DNA of 5,153 nt from Clostridiales bacterium (GTDB lineage Bacteria > Bacillota > Clostridia > Christensenellales > JAISNN01): contig JAITOQ010000078.1 in assembly GCA_031289865.1 (NCBI GenBank), positions 1 to 5,153 of the forward strand, read 5' to 3'. This document shows, piece by piece, positions 1 through 4,180 of the stretch (the stretch's first letter is position 1; each line of letters begins with the position of its first letter). The position numbers and the translations under genes were made by a program. The notes below the pieces were generated by a model. The model was given only the letters and a program-made list of their open reading frames with translations, searched no databases and was not told the origin of the DNA.

Positions 1-2
1 CG

Positions 3-335
3 AGTACGTCGAGCAACGAAAAATTGCTGGCTGCAATCACCCCCGAACACATTGCTATCTGCACATGTGCGGGATCAACCGAGTACACGACTACGGTAAG
101 CAACACCTTTCCGACGCAAATCATGATCGACCGTATCGCATTGTATACCGACAAGGTCTACGTCACAACCCTCATGATCGATTATTCACAAAGTAATTAT
201 ACCTCCATGAACGGCAACATCGTCTTTACGGTCATATCGGGTGTCATCGAGGTGCATTGCTCCAACAACAATTTGATTTTAAAAGAAACGGCATGGTTTA
301 AAGCGAACAGAATTATGCCCGATAAATGGAAGTAG
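3..335 (+). CDS. Hypothetical protein, C-terminal part (cut by left edge)
   Basis: The reading frame is open from the first complete codon at position 3 and stops with TAG at 333-335, so 110 residues are visible. A TTG at 24 could serve as a start, but there is no Shine-Dalgarno sequence before it and the frame stays open to the edge. A gene beginning outside the window is therefore more likely. The visible part is rich in Thr, Ile, Val and Asn, with alternating hydrophobic residues that suggest beta strands. It has two cysteines close together (ICTCAG) and a third near the C-terminus (VHCSNN), and ends in a short basic tail (PDKWK). There is no membrane segment or catalytic motif that I recognise, and I cannot name a family. 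A hairpin with a T-run at 413-442 may end its transcript. It is probably unrelated to the infC operon, which has its own promoter. Confidence 0.5.
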   Translation, partial: STSSNEKLLAAITPEHIAICTCAGSTEYTTTVSNTFPTQIMIDRIALYTDKVYVTTLMIDYSQSNYTSMNGNIVFTVISGVIEVHCSNNNLILKETAWFKANRIMPDKWK

Positions 336-378
336 CGGCAATTTAGGCAATAGGTGAGGCATCTATAAAAAAGTATGC

Positions 379-405
379 GTCATTCTGAGTTTCGCGAAGA
401 ATCTC
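379..405. repeat. Dispersed intergenic repeat (GTCATTCTGAG...GAAGAATCTC type)
   Basis: The 27 bases begin GTCATTCTGAG and end GCGAAGAATCTC. They carry the inverted pair ATTCT/AGAAT around the small palindrome TTCGCGAA (391-398). From memory, this matches a short repeat with the form GTCATTCTGAGCG-n-AGCGAAGAATCTC that is scattered through intergenic regions of many bacterial genomes, including gut Clostridia. Only one copy lies in this window, so the repeat status rests on recognition and not on copies seen here. Confidence 0.55.
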
Positions 406-412
406 AAACGTC

Positions 413-442
413 AGCCGTACAACGGCTAAAATATTTTTTTTT
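413..442 (+). terminator. Candidate terminator after the first gene
   Basis: AGCCGT (413-418) and ACGGCT (422-427) pair perfectly around a 3-nt loop. An A-rich spacer of 6 nt and nine T residues (434-442) follow. It lies 78 bases after the upstream stop and just before the infC promoter, where a terminator is expected. The gap between stem and T-run is longer than ideal, so efficiency is uncertain. The T-run could also act as an AT-rich upstream promoter element. Confidence 0.45.
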
Positions 443-462
443 CAAAAACCGCCGTATTTCAT

Positions 463-491
463 TTGACGTATCCGTTAAGATGTGGTATAAT
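463..491 (+). promoter_or_regulatory. Sigma-A promoter of the infC-rpmI-rplT operon
   Basis: TTGACG (463-468) and TATAAT (486-491) are separated by exactly 17 bases. An extended -10 TGG lies directly before TATAAT (483-485). The expected transcription start is near 498, which places the whole structured leader inside the transcript. The match to consensus suggests a strong promoter whose output is then limited by attenuation in the leader. Confidence 0.9.
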
Positions 492-497
492 GCCACA

Positions 498-670
498 GTA
501 AAGTAGAAGAAATTCTCACCTTGCAGCGTTCGCGGCAACGGTTTCTAATAAACGGAATAATCGAATCGGAAGTTTTGCCGCGTATTTTTTTACGGGTGGG
601 CTTTCTAAAGAGTATTTATTGTTGTTTTTAGAATCCGCCTCGCATGGCTTGCGGGCGGTTTTTTGTTTTT
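498..670 (+). promoter_or_regulatory. L20-type autoregulatory leader of the infC operon
   Basis: The leader folds into a long-range helix P1 (515-521 with 594-600, CUCACC against GGUGGG) that encloses a perfect 8-bp stem (531-538, CGCGGCAA, with 575-582, TTGCCGCG). A second hairpin (603-611 with 625-633) and an intrinsic terminator (635-658) follow. The strand 594-600 can instead pair with 634-640, the left arm of the terminator, giving an antiterminator that stacks on the 603-633 hairpin. In Bacillus-type infC-rpmI-rplT operons, ribosomal protein L20 binds such a leader and causes premature termination. I infer the same here: L20 bound to the P1 fold frees the terminator arm. Position, folding and the operon that follows all agree. 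I did not run a covariance model. Confidence 0.85.
635..670 (+). terminator. Attenuator terminator in the infC leader
   Basis: CCGCC (635-639), a bulged T (640) and CGCA (641-644) pair with TGCG GGCGG (650-658) around a 5-nt loop. T residues at 659-664 and 666-670 follow. It lies between the promoter and infC, so it must be read through for the operon to be expressed, which marks it as an attenuator and not an end-of-gene terminator. Confidence 0.85.
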
Positions 671-698
671 ACAAACTTATTGACGGAGGGAAAAAACT

Positions 699-1205
699 AT
701 TAAAGATCTTCAATTAAACGATCAAATTCGCGATCGCGAAGTCAGGTTACTTGATGAAGAGGGCAATCAGCTTGGGGTCTTCGCCACTGTTGAGGCACTC
801 AAAATGGCGGCATACAAGGATCTCGACCTTGTGAAGATTTCACCGACGGCAATTCCGCCCGTGTGCAAGCTCATGAATTACGGCAAATACAAGTACGACC
901 AATCAAAGCACGAAAAGGAATCCAAAAAAAATCAAAAAGCGACAGAGCTTAAAGAGGTTCAGCTTTCGGCGGTCATCGACGACGGGGATCTCAATACAAA
1001 GGCAAAGCATGCTACGAGATTTTTGTCGGAGGGCAACAAAGTAAAGGTCGTCCTCAGAATGAAGGGTAGGCAGCTCGCTCACCCCGAAATCGCAATGGGG
1101 ATTACCGAAAAATTTTTTGAGCTTCTTAAGGAATGCGGCGAGATCGAAAAGAAAGCCGCTCAAGAAGGGAAATCCATTACAATGATCCTTGCGCCTAAAA
1201 AATAA
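699..1205 (+). CDS. infC: Translation initiation factor IF-3, ATT start
   Basis: IF-3 binds the 30S subunit, prevents premature joining of 50S and proofreads the start codon and initiator tRNA. The frame upstream of the first ATG (804) encodes the conserved N-domain, including the stretch NDQIRDREVRLLDEEG, so an ATG start would delete about 35 essential residues. No ATG, GTG or TTG lies in the right place, but ATT at 699 sits 8 nt after a strong GGAGGG (685-690). With that start the protein has 168 residues, the normal length. The family signature KLMNYGKYKYDQSK lies at residues 57-70, followed by a lysine-rich linker and a C-domain with FLSEGNKVKV and MKGRQLAHPE. It is the first gene of infC-rpmI-rplT. 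The ATT start is the known basis of IF-3 autoregulation in other bacteria, since IF-3 rejects its own non-standard codon. Confidence 0.95.
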   Translation: MKDLQLNDQIRDREVRLLDEEGNQLGVFATVEALKMAAYKDLDLVKISPTAIPPVCKLMNYGKYKYDQSKHEKESKKNQKATELKEVQLSAVIDDGDLNTKAKHATRFLSEGNKVKVVLRMKGRQLAHPEIAMGITEKFFELLKECGEIEKKAAQEGKSITMILAPKK

Positions 1206-1280
1206 AGCGCGTAGGGTGATTTTAAAGGCAATATTTAACTAATCAATATACACACAACACAAACAACGGAGGTAGGTTTT

Positions 1281-1481
1281 ATGCCTAAACAAAAAACGCA
1301 CAGCGGCGCGGGTAAAAGATTCCGCGTCAAAAAGAACGGTCTTGTAAAACGCTCCAAGGCCGGTAAAAACCATATTTTAGCAAAAAAATCAACAAAAAGA
1401 AAACGCAACTTAAGACAAGGAACGTATGAAGACAGCACGCAAGCGGCTACTATCAGAAAACTCGTTCCTTATCAGAAATAA
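1281..1481 (+). CDS. rpmI: 50S ribosomal protein L35 (bL35)
   Basis: The protein has 66 residues, very basic, with the typical L35 opening MPKQKTHSGAGKRFRVKKNG, followed by the central KAGKNHILAKKSTKRKRNLR and the end TIRKLVPYQK. L35 is a small structural protein of the large subunit that lies buried in 23S rRNA. The start is fixed by GGAGGT (1268-1273) before ATG. It lies 75 nt after infC and 19 nt before rplT, the classical order. The 75-nt gap before it is AT-rich and shows no clear promoter or terminator, so it should be co-transcribed with infC and subject to the same L20 attenuation. Confidence 0.97.
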   Translation: MPKQKTHSGAGKRFRVKKNGLVKRSKAGKNHILAKKSTKRKRNLRQGTYEDSTQAATIRKLVPYQK

Positions 1482-1500
1482 TCTTTGGGAGGCATTCGTT

Positions 1501-1851
1501 ATGAGAATCAAAAGAGGCGTCAACGGCGCAAAAAAACGCAGAAAAGTATTAAGGCAAGCCAAAGGTTACTTTGGAGCGAAGAGCAAGCTGTTTAGGGTTG
1601 CCCGTCAAGCGGTAATGAAATCGGGTAATTACTCGTATATCGGCAGAAAACGCAAGAAGCGTGACATGCGCTCCCTTTGGATAGCGCGTATCAATGCGGC
1701 GACGAGATTAAACGAGCTTTCGTACAGCAAATTTATTCACGGATTAAAGGTTGCGGGTTCGACCTTAAACCGCAAGGTGCTTGCGGATATCGCCGTAAAT
1801 GACGCGGCGGCATTCACCGCTCTTTGCGACGTCGCAAAAAGAGCATATTGA
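1501..1851 (+). CDS. rplT: 50S ribosomal protein L20 (bL20), operon autoregulator
   Basis: The protein has 116 residues, the usual length. It has the L20 opening MRIKRGVNGAKKRRKVLRQAK, then GYFGAKSKLFRVARQAVMKSG, the basic NYSYIGRKRKKRDMRSLWIARINAA region, and the C-terminal globular domain with YSKFIHGLKVAGSTLNRKVLADIA. The frame is open further upstream to an ATG at 1426 inside rpmI, but GGGAGG (1487-1492) and conservation fix the start at 1501. L20 is needed for early 50S assembly, where it binds 23S rRNA. In Firmicutes it also binds the leader of its own operon, and a suitable leader is present at 498-670. Its free concentration probably sets expression of infC, rpmI and itself. It is the last gene before a terminator at 1874. 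Confidence 0.97.
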   Translation: MRIKRGVNGAKKRRKVLRQAKGYFGAKSKLFRVARQAVMKSGNYSYIGRKRKKRDMRSLWIARINAATRLNELSYSKFIHGLKVAGSTLNRKVLADIAVNDAAAFTALCDVAKRAY

Positions 1852-1873
1852 GAAATGCAAAATCAATCAAAAC

Positions 1874-1898
1874 GGGGCTGTTTTACAGCCCTATTTTT
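1874..1898 (+). terminator. Rho-independent terminator of the infC-rpmI-rplT operon
   Basis: GGGCTGT (1875-1881) pairs perfectly with ACAGCCC (1885-1891) around a 3-nt loop, with an extra G-T pair outside. Five T residues (1894-1898) follow. It starts 23 nt after the rplT stop. Confidence 0.88.
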
Positions 1899-1940
1899 GT
1901 AGCAACAACCTCTATACACTGAAATCACGGCGGCATAAAA

Positions 1941-1983
1941 TTCCCCTCGGGGGAGGGGTGGCACGAAGTGACGGGGTGGTTAA
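1941..1983. repeat. Palindromic dispersed intergenic repeat (CCCCTCGGGGG...GACGGGGTGGTT type)
   Basis: The left part folds into a hairpin (TTCCCC 1941-1946 with GGGGAG 1950-1955, loop TCG). It is followed by GGGGTGGCACGAAGTGACGG, which contains the small stem CAC/GTG around GAA (1962-1970). From memory, this resembles a common intergenic repeat of gut Firmicutes in which CTCC- and GGAG-rich arms flank a variable CAC-GAA-GTG or similar stem. The preceding CACGGCGGCATAAAA (1926-1940) may belong to the same unit. The methyltransferase frame is open through it, but the bases are those of the repeat, not of a protein. Confidence 0.6.
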
Positions 1984-2003
1984 ACGAAAAGCATGGAAAC
2001 CGT

Positions 2004-2771
2004 ATGATAATAACATCCGTATCAAATCCGAAAATCAAAGAGCTGTTGTCTTTAAAGGACAAAAAAGCCCGCAAAGCGCAGGGTGTATTTTTGGCTGAAG
2101 GAATTAACCTCGTCAAGGATATCCCGTGTGACGCGGTAATCCGCACATATATCATCGGAGAACATGTAAATCCGAATTTTTCGCTTCGCGAGGGCGCGGA
2201 AATCCTTAGGGTTTCGGACACGGTACTCAAAAAACTTTCGGATGTCGAAGCTCCGCAAGGGATCTTTGCTGTGGTTGAAATCAAAGCGGGACGGATAGAC
2301 CCTAATTTTGACGCTATAGTCCTTGACCGCGTGAGAGATCCGGGGAACGTCGGGACGATACTTCGCTCAGCAGCCGCATTCGGATTTTTTAACGCGGTCT
2401 TGATTGACTGTGCGGACGTCTATTCGCCAAAGGTGGTTCGATCAAGTATGGGCGGCGGTTTTCGTCTAAATTTGATCGAAGCGGAGGAAAAGCAAGTCCG
2501 CGAACTTCTGCCCGTAAACAATTATGAGATTTTTTCCTTAGACATGCGCGGAACGGATATTTTAAAAGCGGATTTTTCAAAGACGAAAAGACACGCGCTC
2601 ATCGTCGGTAACGAAGCGGACGGGGTTTCGCCGTCTTTATCGAGTATAGGAAAGACCCTTTCTATAAAAATGGAGAACGGAGTTGAGTCGCTGAACGCGG
2701 CGGCGGCGGCGGCTATTGCAATGTTTGTCGCGCACGGCAACGTGACGTTGCATCCGCTATTATCAATATAA
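2004..2771 (+). CDS. SpoU/TrmH-family RNA 2'-O-methyltransferase
   Basis: The predicted enzyme transfers a methyl group from S-adenosylmethionine to a ribose 2'-OH of rRNA or tRNA. From the ATG at 2004 it has 255 residues and begins MIITSVSNPKIKE, the usual opening of this family. Residues 1-95 form the substrate-binding N-domain (with FLAEGINLVKD). The SPOUT knot carries motif 1 (N115-V-G-x-x-x-R121, with the presumed catalytic Arg), motif 2 (GNEADG, 202-207) and motif 3 (MENGVESLN, 223-231). A GTG at 1968 in the same frame lies inside a palindromic repeat, so it is not preferred. The ribosome binding site is weak (GGAAA before ATG). Six consecutive Ala codons after SLN include GCG five times. 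Homologues often sit between rplT and pheST, but pheST is not here. The target nucleotide cannot be read from the sequence, and there is no clear promoter. Confidence 0.93.
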   Translation: MIITSVSNPKIKELLSLKDKKARKAQGVFLAEGINLVKDIPCDAVIRTYIIGEHVNPNFSLREGAEILRVSDTVLKKLSDVEAPQGIFAVVEIKAGRIDPNFDAIVLDRVRDPGNVGTILRSAAAFGFFNAVLIDCADVYSPKVVRSSMGGGFRLNLIEAEEKQVRELLPVNNYEIFSLDMRGTDILKADFSKTKRHALIVGNEADGVSPSLSSIGKTLSIKMENGVESLNAAAAAAIAMFVAHGNVTLHPLLSI

Positions 2772-2796
2772 TTGTTTACCAACTACATAAAAACGG

Positions 2797-2825
2797 TTGA
2801 CAATCTTTTTTCAGTTTGATATAAT
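2797..2825 (+). promoter_or_regulatory. Consensus sigma-A promoter of xseB
   Basis: TTGACA (2797-2802) and TATAAT (2820-2825) both match consensus exactly, the spacer is 17 bases, and TGA (2817-2819) gives an extended -10. The predicted start is near 2832, leaving a leader of about 80 nt rich in A and T runs before the ribosome binding site AGAGG (2902-2906). Confidence 0.93.
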
Positions 2826-2913
2826 GGTATCGCTTTGAAAAAAAAGTCGCTGTCAATCGTTTTTTATCTCTGATAGGTTCGCAAAAAAACAAATCTAAAA
2901 AAGAGGATAAAAC

Positions 2914-3132
2914 ATGAAAACAGATTTTGACAAATCCATTTCGGAGCTTGAAACCATTACCGCACGTTTGGAGAGTCCAAATATCACCTTGAGCGAGAGC
3001 ATAGAGCTTTTTAACAAGGGCGTTTTGATCTCAAAAAAGTGCTTAGAGGTTTTGGAGGAGAGCAAGGGCAAGATCTCCGAGTTGACCGACGAGATAAACA
3101 ACATTTCAAAGCCGTTCGAGCTTCAAGATTAA
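2914..3132 (+). CDS. xseB: Exodeoxyribonuclease VII small subunit
   Basis: The protein has 72 residues, the normal size, and the XseB pattern: FDKSISELETITARLESPNI, then LSESIELFNKGVLISKKCLEVLEE. These form two helices that pack around the large subunit XseA in exonuclease VII, which degrades single-stranded DNA from both ends into short oligonucleotides. The small subunit has no active site of its own. AGAGG (2902-2906) lies 7 nt before ATG. Unlike the common xseA-xseB arrangement, no xseA is next to it. It stands alone between its own consensus promoter and a terminator, so XseA must be encoded elsewhere if the enzyme is functional. Confidence 0.92.
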   Translation: MKTDFDKSISELETITARLESPNITLSESIELFNKGVLISKKCLEVLEESKGKISELTDEINNISKPFELQD

Positions 3133-3147
3133 ATTCTGTCCGCATTG

Positions 3148-3171
3148 ACCGCACGTCTTTCGGGCGGTTTT
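3148..3171 (+). terminator. Terminator after xseB
   Basis: ACCGCACG (3148-3155) pairs with CGGGCGGT (3161-3168) with one A-G mismatch around a TCTTT loop and runs into TTTT. It starts 15 nt after the stop codon. The T-run is short, so termination may be incomplete. Confidence 0.7.
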
Positions 3172-3172
3172 A

Positions 3173-3240
3173 ATACTATTTCGCTCCAAATTACCCTAAA
3201 TGTAGGTGTCTTTTTGGCAATTTTAGAAACGAAATAGTAT
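3173..3240. repeat. 11-bp perfect inverted repeat enclosing 46 bases
   Basis: ATACTATTTCG (3173-3183) is the exact reverse complement of CGAAATAGTAT (3230-3240). Between them, CCAAA (3186-3190) can pair with TTTGG (3213-3217), so the RNA or single strand could form a long hairpin. No T-run follows. It begins right at the end of the xseB terminator and touches the larger palindrome that starts at 3242. Nothing in it looks coding. Confidence 0.75.
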
Positions 3241-3243
3241 AAG
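3214..3243 (+). promoter_or_regulatory. Possible bioY promoter
   Basis: TTGGCA (3214-3219) and TATAAG (3238-3243) are separated by 18 bases. Each box has one mismatch to consensus. The -10 box overlaps the right arm of the 11-bp inverted repeat and the first operator-like motif. If it is real, transcripts start near 3250 and carry the palindrome in their leader. No better promoter lies between xseB and bioY. Confidence 0.4.
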
Positions 3244-3318
3244 TATTCTATAAAAAGGCAGTTTTTAGAGTATTCTAACGCGTTGAGTACTCTACAAAAC
3301 TGCATTTTATAGAGTACT
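3242..3318. repeat. 77-nt near-perfect palindrome with four TAGAGTAYTCTA-like motifs
   Basis: Pairs run 3242-3255 with 3305-3318 (14 bp, one G-T), 3258-3265 with 3296-3303 (8 bp), 3266-3275 with 3285-3294 (10 bp, one G-T) and 3277-3278 with 3283-3284, closed by a CGCG loop. Only single-base bulges and one small internal loop interrupt it. Within it, versions of the 12-base palindrome TAGAGTAYTCTA are centred at about 3244.5, 3271.5, 3288.5 and 3315.5. There is no T-run after the stem, so it is not a standard terminator. It ends 14 nt before the bioY ribosome binding site. It may be an operator array, a leader RNA structure, or a small non-autonomous mobile element. Confidence 0.8.
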
Positions 3319-3342
3319 ACACCAAAAAATGCGGAGGAAAAA

Positions 3343-3969
3343 ATGGAAAAAACAACAACTCATCGTATCAAAAAAACAACTACTTACCGTATTGCGGTAT
3401 ACGCGCTGTTTACCGCAATCATTGCAATTTGCGCGCAGCTGCTCATACCGACCGCGCCCGTACCTATCACATTAGGGCTTTTTGCCATTCTTTTAGTGGG
3501 CGCGCTCCTCGGAGAAAAGCACAGCTTGGTACCCGTTGCAGTTTACATTGCGATAGGTTTGATCGGTATACCCGTGTTTGCGGGCTTTAAGGGCGGTTTT
3601 TCCGTTTTGCTCGGATATACGGGCGGTTATGTCGTCGGTTATCTGTTCACGGCTTTTTTGACGGGACTCGGAATAAAGCTTTTGCGCAAAAAATTCGGCG
3701 AAAAAATTTGGATATATCCCGTGCCGATGATAGTCGGCGTACTTGCTTGCTATCTGTTAGGCTCCGCTTGGGTCATGCTGTATTTTCACAGAACCCTTGC
3801 GGATACGCTCAAGCTTTGTGTGACGCCGTTTATCATCGGCGACGCTATAAAGATCGTCTTTGCGACTGTCATCGCATGGCGGCTTAAGCCGCTCCTAAAA
3901 CGCGAATTAGAAAAATTTTTTGACGTCACCGTGACGCCGCCGCCGTCGCAGACCGATAGCGAGGTATGA
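3343..3969 (+). CDS. bioY: BioY biotin transporter substrate-binding (S) component
   Basis: BioY is the membrane protein that binds biotin and works with the shared EcfT/EcfA module of energy-coupling-factor transporters to import it. The protein has 208 residues and about six hydrophobic segments. It has the conserved TAPVPITLG motif (37-45) in the first part and the family block GIPVFAGFKGGFSVLLG followed by YTGGYVVGY (75-100), where a Pro is more usual at Tyr92. GGAGG (3333-3337) lies 5 nt before ATG. The first 17 residues hold a near tandem repeat (KTTTHRIK then KTTTYRIA). The cytoplasmic C-tail (TPPPSQTDSEV) is longer and more polar than I expect for the family. No ecfA or ecfT gene is adjacent, so it probably uses a module encoded elsewhere. 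No BirA-type TTAACC/GGTTAA box is visible upstream; an unusual palindrome occupies that place. Confidence 0.95.
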   Translation: MEKTTTHRIKKTTTYRIAVYALFTAIIAICAQLLIPTAPVPITLGLFAILLVGALLGEKHSLVPVAVYIAIGLIGIPVFAGFKGGFSVLLGYTGGYVVGYLFTAFLTGLGIKLLRKKFGEKIWIYPVPMIVGVLACYLLGSAWVMLYFHRTLADTLKLCVTPFIIGDAIKIVFATVIAWRLKPLLKRELEKFFDVTVTPPPSQTDSEV

Positions 3970-4041
3970 GTCTGCCGAAACGAAGTTTAGAATGCAATGT
4001 CACGTTGTAAAAAAATAAAAAATAAAATTCCCTTTTTTGTA

Positions 4042-4070
4042 TTGACGAAAGTGCATTTATGTGTTAAAAT
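4042..4070 (+). promoter_or_regulatory. Sigma-A promoter of the yhhN-ogg unit
   Basis: TTGACG (4042-4047) and TAAAAT (4065-4070) are 17 bases apart, with TGT (4062-4064) forming an extended -10. The predicted start is near 4077, giving a leader of about 100 nt. The 70 bases between the bioY stop and this promoter are A-rich and show no convincing terminator. Confidence 0.8.
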
Positions 4071-4076
4071 ATCTAC

Positions 4077-4170
4077 ATATAGTTGTTAAGGTTCGGTTAA
4101 AACCTATTTTTACGGCTTTTTCGCCTAAAAATTCCGTTGCGACCGAATACAAAGTCAATTAAAGAGGGGG
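4077..4170 (+). promoter_or_regulatory. Structured leader of the YhhN-family gene, function unknown
   Basis: The leader could fold through the long-range pair TTCGGT (4092-4097) with ACCGAA (4142-4147), enclosing ACGG (4112-4115) with CCGT (4134-4137). Alternatives are AGGTT/AACCT (about 4089-4104) and TTTTTA/TAAAAA (about 4107-4132). No terminator follows and I recognise no riboswitch class. The ribosome binding site is AGAGGGGG (4163-4170), 10 nt before the ATG. Confidence 0.35.
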
Positions 4171-4180
4171 ATTTTTTGTT

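Noticed and set aside
804..806. ATG at 804 as the infC start
   Set aside because: It would remove most of the conserved N-domain and has no Shine-Dalgarno sequence; ATT at 699 fits.
903..1163. Minus-strand frame opposite infC
   Set aside because: It lies entirely antisense to a conserved gene and has no recognisable protein pattern; the same applies to the other minus-strand frames.
1426..1500. Upstream ATG extending L20 by 25 residues
   Set aside because: It overlaps rpmI, and the conserved L20 start with its own GGGAGG is at 1501.
1968..2003. GTG start of the methyltransferase at 1968
   Set aside because: It lies inside the palindromic repeat; the ATG at 2004 gives the typical family N-terminus.
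2851..2876. Partial similarity of the xseB leader (TGTCAATCGTTTTTT...CTGATA) to the promoter just upstream (2797-2822)
   Set aside because: The match is interrupted and consists mainly of a T-run, so chance is the simplest explanation.
3976..3990. Small AAAC/GTTT hairpin after bioY as a terminator
   Set aside because: The stem is only 4 bp and no T-run follows.
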